A DNA stretch of 64,000 nt from JABDIY01 sp963751955. Its GTDB lineage: Bacteria; Actinomycetota; Acidimicrobiia; Acidimicrobiales; SZUA-35. Made by a program: the position numbers and the translations under genes. Every line of letters starts with the position of its first letter. Position 1 is the first letter of the stretch. This document shows, one piece after another, positions 61,236-64,000 of this stretch. The stretch lies in the NCBI GenBank assembly GCA_963751955.1, contig CAVVWM010000002.1, forward strand, positions 1 through 64,000, given 5' to 3'. The notes beneath the pieces were generated by a model that was given only the letters and a program-made list of their open reading frames with translations, did no database searches and was not told the origin of the DNA.

Positions 61236-62663
61236 ATGACGCCCGGATGCGCGGTAACTTCGTGGGCCGTGGGAGCGGAACACACAACCGATGGGCCAGA
61301 GCCCGAAGACGACACCGGGTCCGTTCCCGACATCGATCCGAGACTGGTCGACTGGTCGAGCATCCCGATCGATGATCCGCGCTGGGAACTCGTCGACGAT
61401 GTCGAACTGGACGACGACACTCCGGCCGGGGCACCGCCGGATCCATCCCAACGAAAATGGCGCCATCCCTCCGAAGTTGCTGCAGCCAATGCCCACATGG
61501 ACCGGTCTATCGCCGAGGACGCTCGCGGTCTGCAGCCGGCATCCAGGTTCGGAAGTAACTACCTGACATCATCGGTTGGCAACGGACGACTGCTAGTCGC
61601 GGTAGCCGCTGGCGCCCTGGTGGTGGCCGGGGTGAGTATATGGACCAGCCCAACCGAGACGGTGATCTCCGATACCGCTGCGGTGGTGTCGCTCGCTTCG
61701 CCGGTGCCGTCCCAAGTTGAGACGATCCCACTTGTTGTTGAGAGCCCGACCCCTCCTACCACCGCCCGCGCCAACCTGAGTTCGGGCTCGGCCCAAGCCT
61801 TGTACGCCGAGGCCGTGGCCGCCCCGCCACCGTGGGCCTACGAGGTGCTCTCCGGTGACGACGCCCGCTCATCATCGACACTGGCCACAGCGATTCGAAT
61901 AGACGGCCTCGATCCTGGATATCTCATCACCTCCGCTTCGGCGATCGGTCTGCGGCGCGAAGTTATGCTGGCAGGGCACGCCGCCGACCAAGAACGACCC
62001 GATCTCATGTCGGCACTGGTCGTCGGCATCGACCCAGTCAGCGACATCGCCGTACTCCAGGTGGGGGTTGGCGACCGATCCCCGTTTGCGGCGTCGATCG
62101 GTTCACACACCGGCGCAGAACTTGGTGCTCGAGTTGAGATTCGGGCCGGTGTCCCCTCAACGAGGCACAGCGGAACGATCCTTTCTGTCACCGCAGACAC
62201 CATCGAAACCTCGGCGCCGGTCCCGGCCGGCCACCTCGGAGCGGCTGTGGTCAACGGGTTGGGCCGAGTGATCGGGGTGGTGGTCAACCGCCCTTCAATG
62301 CTCGCCAGCGCCATACCGGCATCTGAATGCCAACGAATCGCCAGCAACATCGCCGACTACGGCGTGGCAAACCCGTCCTGGCTCGGGATCACCATCACCT
62401 CCAACGAGGGACTGATCGAGGTTGTCGACGTGGTCGCGGATGGCCCAGCCGATCTGGCGGGTATCCAACTCGGTGATCATCTGCTTGGAGCAGCCGGTTC
62501 CTTGGTGATAACTCCCGAACAGCTAAGCGAGATCGTGGGCGCTCAGACCCCCGAAGCTGAGCTCGAGCTCGTCATCGAACGTGGCGGATCGGTGAGCAGC
62601 GTGGCGGTCAAGGTCGGTCAGCGGCCCAAAACTCCCGTCAGCCCGAGCTGGGTCGACACCTAG
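61236..62663 (+). CDS. Membrane-anchored HtrA-like PDZ protein, catalytic residues lost
   Basis: 475 residues. An acidic cytoplasmic part, one helix at ~125-145 (GRLLVAVAAGALVVAGVSIW), then a trypsin-like domain: PGYLITSASAIGLRREVML, VVGIDPVSDIAVLQVG (the Asp position is kept), TSAPVPAGHLGAAVVNGLGRVIGVVVN. In active HtrA proteases the first reads T-N-x-H-V and the last G-N-S-G-G-P; here the His and Ser are absent. A PDZ domain ends the protein (SWLGITITSNEGLIEVVDVVADGPADLAGIQLGD). It is probably a substrate-binding or signalling pseudo-protease. The start is uncertain (ATG 61236 or a downstream GTG). Confidence 0.8.
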   Translation: MTPGCAVTSWAVGAEHTTDGPEPEDDTGSVPDIDPRLVDWSSIPIDDPRWELVDDVELDDDTPAGAPPDPSQRKWRHPSEVAAANAHMDRSIAEDARGLQPASRFGSNYLTSSVGNGRLLVAVAAGALVVAGVSIWTSPTETVISDTAAVVSLASPVPSQVETIPLVVESPTPPTTARANLSSGSAQALYAEAVAAPPPWAYEVLSGDDARSSSTLATAIRIDGLDPGYLITSASAIGLRREVMLAGHAADQERPDLMSALVVGIDPVSDIAVLQVGVGDRSPFAASIGSHTGAELGARVEIRAGVPSTRHSGTILSVTADTIETSAPVPAGHLGAAVVNGLGRVIGVVVNRPSMLASAIPASECQRIASNIADYGVANPSWLGITITSNEGLIEVVDVVADGPADLAGIQLGDHLLGAAGSLVITPEQLSEIVGAQTPEAELELVIERGGSVSSVAVKVGQRPKTPVSPSWVDT

Positions 62664-62678
62664 CTGTTCGAACGGCCG

Positions 62679-63941
62679 CTACTCCAGGCCGGAGAGGTCA
62701 TCGGGAACTTCGAAAGTCGGAACCTCCGATTGGCCCAATCCGATCCGTTCAAGCCACAACCCGGGAGCGTCCACCTCTGCTGCAGTGGGAAGATCGAGTT
62801 CGTCGGCCCACAGCCGTTCCAGACCCTCATCTCCGGCCCGTTCGATGATCCCTGCTACGAACGAGGCGCCACGATCGAAGGTTTGATCAGTGATGTTGAT
62901 CCCCAGCAGCTGCTCCATGAACGTCTCGGCGTCGGGGCGCTCGGTACGTCGAGCTCGAAGCGCGTCCCGGATTGCTGGATGACCTGTCATCAATGAAGCA
63001 CACGCCGCCATGGTGCTGTGCTCCACGAAACCGAGAACGGCGGCCACCAGGGCGTCGAGCTGGGGCATCAACAGATCGTGGGTGCGTGACCGCATCATGC
63101 GCAGCAGCGATTCCGGGTCGCTCATTTGTGAGCTGATCTGAAGGATTTGGCTGAGGTCGGTGACGTCGCCGATTTCTTCCATAATCGCGTCGTGGTTCGG
63201 ACGGAACGCCGATGCGAAATCCATGTAGAGAGCCTCGAGGTGAGCCGACACATGGGGAACGCTCAGGACGGCGTGGGCGATCAGTTCGTGAATCAACACG
63301 TACATCTGGACTTCGGCAATAGGTGCTCCGGTGGAAGCGGCGATCTCATCCATGCCGTCGGGCACAACCTGGATGTCGCCGTCGGCTCGTGGAACGGGCA
63401 AGTCATAGGTGCCAATGATTCTCTGACCCAGGTGGCCGAGCATCGACCCGGCTGAGTCCACCACCATCATCGGCGCCATTGAGCCCATCATCTGGCCGAA
63501 CATCTGATTCATCGGCTCGAGCTCTTGGTCTGCTTCGCCCGGAGATCTCGTCGCCAACCACAAGGTCGGTGAACCCGTTCTGTTCCAGCGCTTCGATGAA
63601 CCGTTCGAAGAAGGGTCGGTACGCTCCAACCGCGTCGCAGGTCCAGGTTCTCCGGGAGACCACTTGCACCCGCACGCTACTTCGGCGAGACGCACCCCGG
63701 GTCTCTGGCGGGCGTGCAGATCAGCGATACGGGCAAGGTCTTCGATGGCCAGACGGACCTTGGGATCGACGTTGGTATCGGGTCCCTTTTGGGTGGCAAT
63801 GCTCACGGCAACCTTCCGCGCTTGCTCCCACGGGTCCCCCGAGAGTCCGAACGGGTTTGAGCCCGCGCCGCTGAACATCTGCATCATTTGTTGCAGCATT
63901 CGCTGAAGATTCTCTGGATTGAGTGGATCGTTACCGCTCAC
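62679..63941 (-). CDS. DUF2342-type zinc metalloprotease-like protein (two compensating frameshifts)
   Basis: 420 codons. The N-terminal half is LQRMLQQMMQMFSGAGSNPFGLSGDPWEQARKVA...DLARIADLHARQ. Between ~63683 and ~63538 the proper sequence VRVQVVSRRTWTCDAVGAYRPFFERFIEALEQNGFTDLV is in another frame: one base lost, then one gained in a GGG run, leaving ~48 wrong residues in the nominal ORF. Later motifs are normal: DQELEPMNQMFGQMMGSMAPMMV, SAGSMLGHLGQR, YDLPVPR. The metal site reads HELIAHAVLSVPHV, with an extra residue compared with the usual HExxH. The M. tuberculosis counterpart is Rv3195, syntenic with the UPF0182 and PDZ genes. Confidence 0.85.
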   Translation of the reverse strand: MSGNDPLNPENLQRMLQQMMQMFSGAGSNPFGLSGDPWEQARKVAVSIATQKGPDTNVDPKVRLAIEDLARIADLHARQRPGVRLAEVACGCKWSPGEPGPATRLERTDPSSNGSSKRWNRTGSPTLWLATRSPGEADQELEPMNQMFGQMMGSMAPMMVVDSAGSMLGHLGQRIIGTYDLPVPRADGDIQVVPDGMDEIAASTGAPIAEVQMYVLIHELIAHAVLSVPHVSAHLEALYMDFASAFRPNHDAIMEEIGDVTDLSQILQISSQMSDPESLLRMMRSRTHDLLMPQLDALVAAVLGFVEHSTMAACASLMTGHPAIRDALRARRTERPDAETFMEQLLGINITDQTFDRGASFVAGIIERAGDEGLERLWADELDLPTAAEVDAPGLWLERIGLGQSEVPTFEVPDDLSGLE

Positions 63942-63958
63942 AACGGCATGGTAGGCCC

Positions 63959-64000
63959 ATGTTGAGTGTCGCGGTCACCGGGTCCGCCGGAGCATTCGGT
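63959..64000 (+). CDS. 5' end of an NAD-dependent epimerase/dehydratase-like gene
   Basis: ATG 63959 starts MLSVAVTGSAGAFG, which is the beta1-loop Rossmann motif (V-T-G-x-x-G-x-x-G) of extended SDRs, cut by the window edge. It is divergent from the metalloprotease gene with 17 bp between starts. Confidence 0.55.
   Translation, partial: MLSVAVTGSAGAFG

Overview
The window looks like an actinobacterial chromosome segment, most likely from the class Acidimicrobiia or a close relative. DNA is G+C rich. The markers are a UPF0182 protein, a YlbL-like PDZ/Lon protease and a DUF2342-type metalloprotease grouped as in Mycobacterium, plus an F420-dependent LLM oxidoreductase, a DUF222/HNH endonuclease, a SARP/BTAD regulator, a TIGR03086 (DinB-like) protein and a long DivIVA protein. 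No rRNA is present, so I cannot go below class. One tRNA (initiator Met) is seen. I see no CRISPR array, insertion sequence or prophage.

Layout. 1-3855 (minus): a secreted protein made of 105-residue tandem repeats (12 units, continuing past base 1) with several broken frames. 4.3-6.2 kb: a decayed zone with an ABC ATPase pseudogene, a PLP-decarboxylase fragment and a possible MazF remnant, then a SnoaL-like protein and a truncated membrane protein. 7.1-21 kb: a polyol/hexitol locus. On the minus strand are a sugar ABC transporter (binding protein, two permeases, ATPase), an aldolase-PfkB kinase fusion, a KbaZ/GatZ-type aldolase subunit and an SDR. Divergently transcribed are mannitol 2-dehydrogenase, a DeoR regulator and an inositol-phosphatase-like enzyme; a sorbitol-type dehydrogenase lies further on. 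21.2-23.2 kb: tRNA-fMet, then a SARP regulator divergent from an unusual membrane protein with repeated YGTDNPVF motifs. 23.3-26.4 kb: a GlpA/GlpB/DUF1667 operon. 26.5-33 kb: HNH nuclease and mixed metabolic genes, including uridine phosphorylase and a P-loop kinase fused to an F420 oxidoreductase. 33.2-39.1 kb (minus): a molybdenum hydroxylase operon (FAD subunit, fused Fe-S-like/Mo subunit, XdhC, YqeB-like, YqeC). 39.3-44.6 kb (plus): a complete NAD-linked group 3d [NiFe] hydrogenase operon HoxEFUYH plus maturation protease. 44.7-51.4 kb: small genes. 51.4-64 kb: conserved actinobacterial core genes (UPF0182, DivIVA, PDZ/Lon protease, MoaE, enoyl-CoA hydratase, a protease-like PDZ protein, metalloprotease).

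Two themes stand out. First, the molybdenum hydroxylase carries an N-terminal ferredoxin-like domain that has lost all eight cluster-binding cysteines, and its operon shares a divergent promoter region with the hydrogenase operon. Second, about twenty apparent 1-bp indels break otherwise normal genes across the whole window. Several sit in short homopolymers and some occur as compensating pairs, which points to consensus errors in a draft or long-read assembly more than to true gene decay. Exceptions that look genuinely decayed are the ABC ATPase region, the PlsC remnant and the duplicated TIGR03086 remnant.
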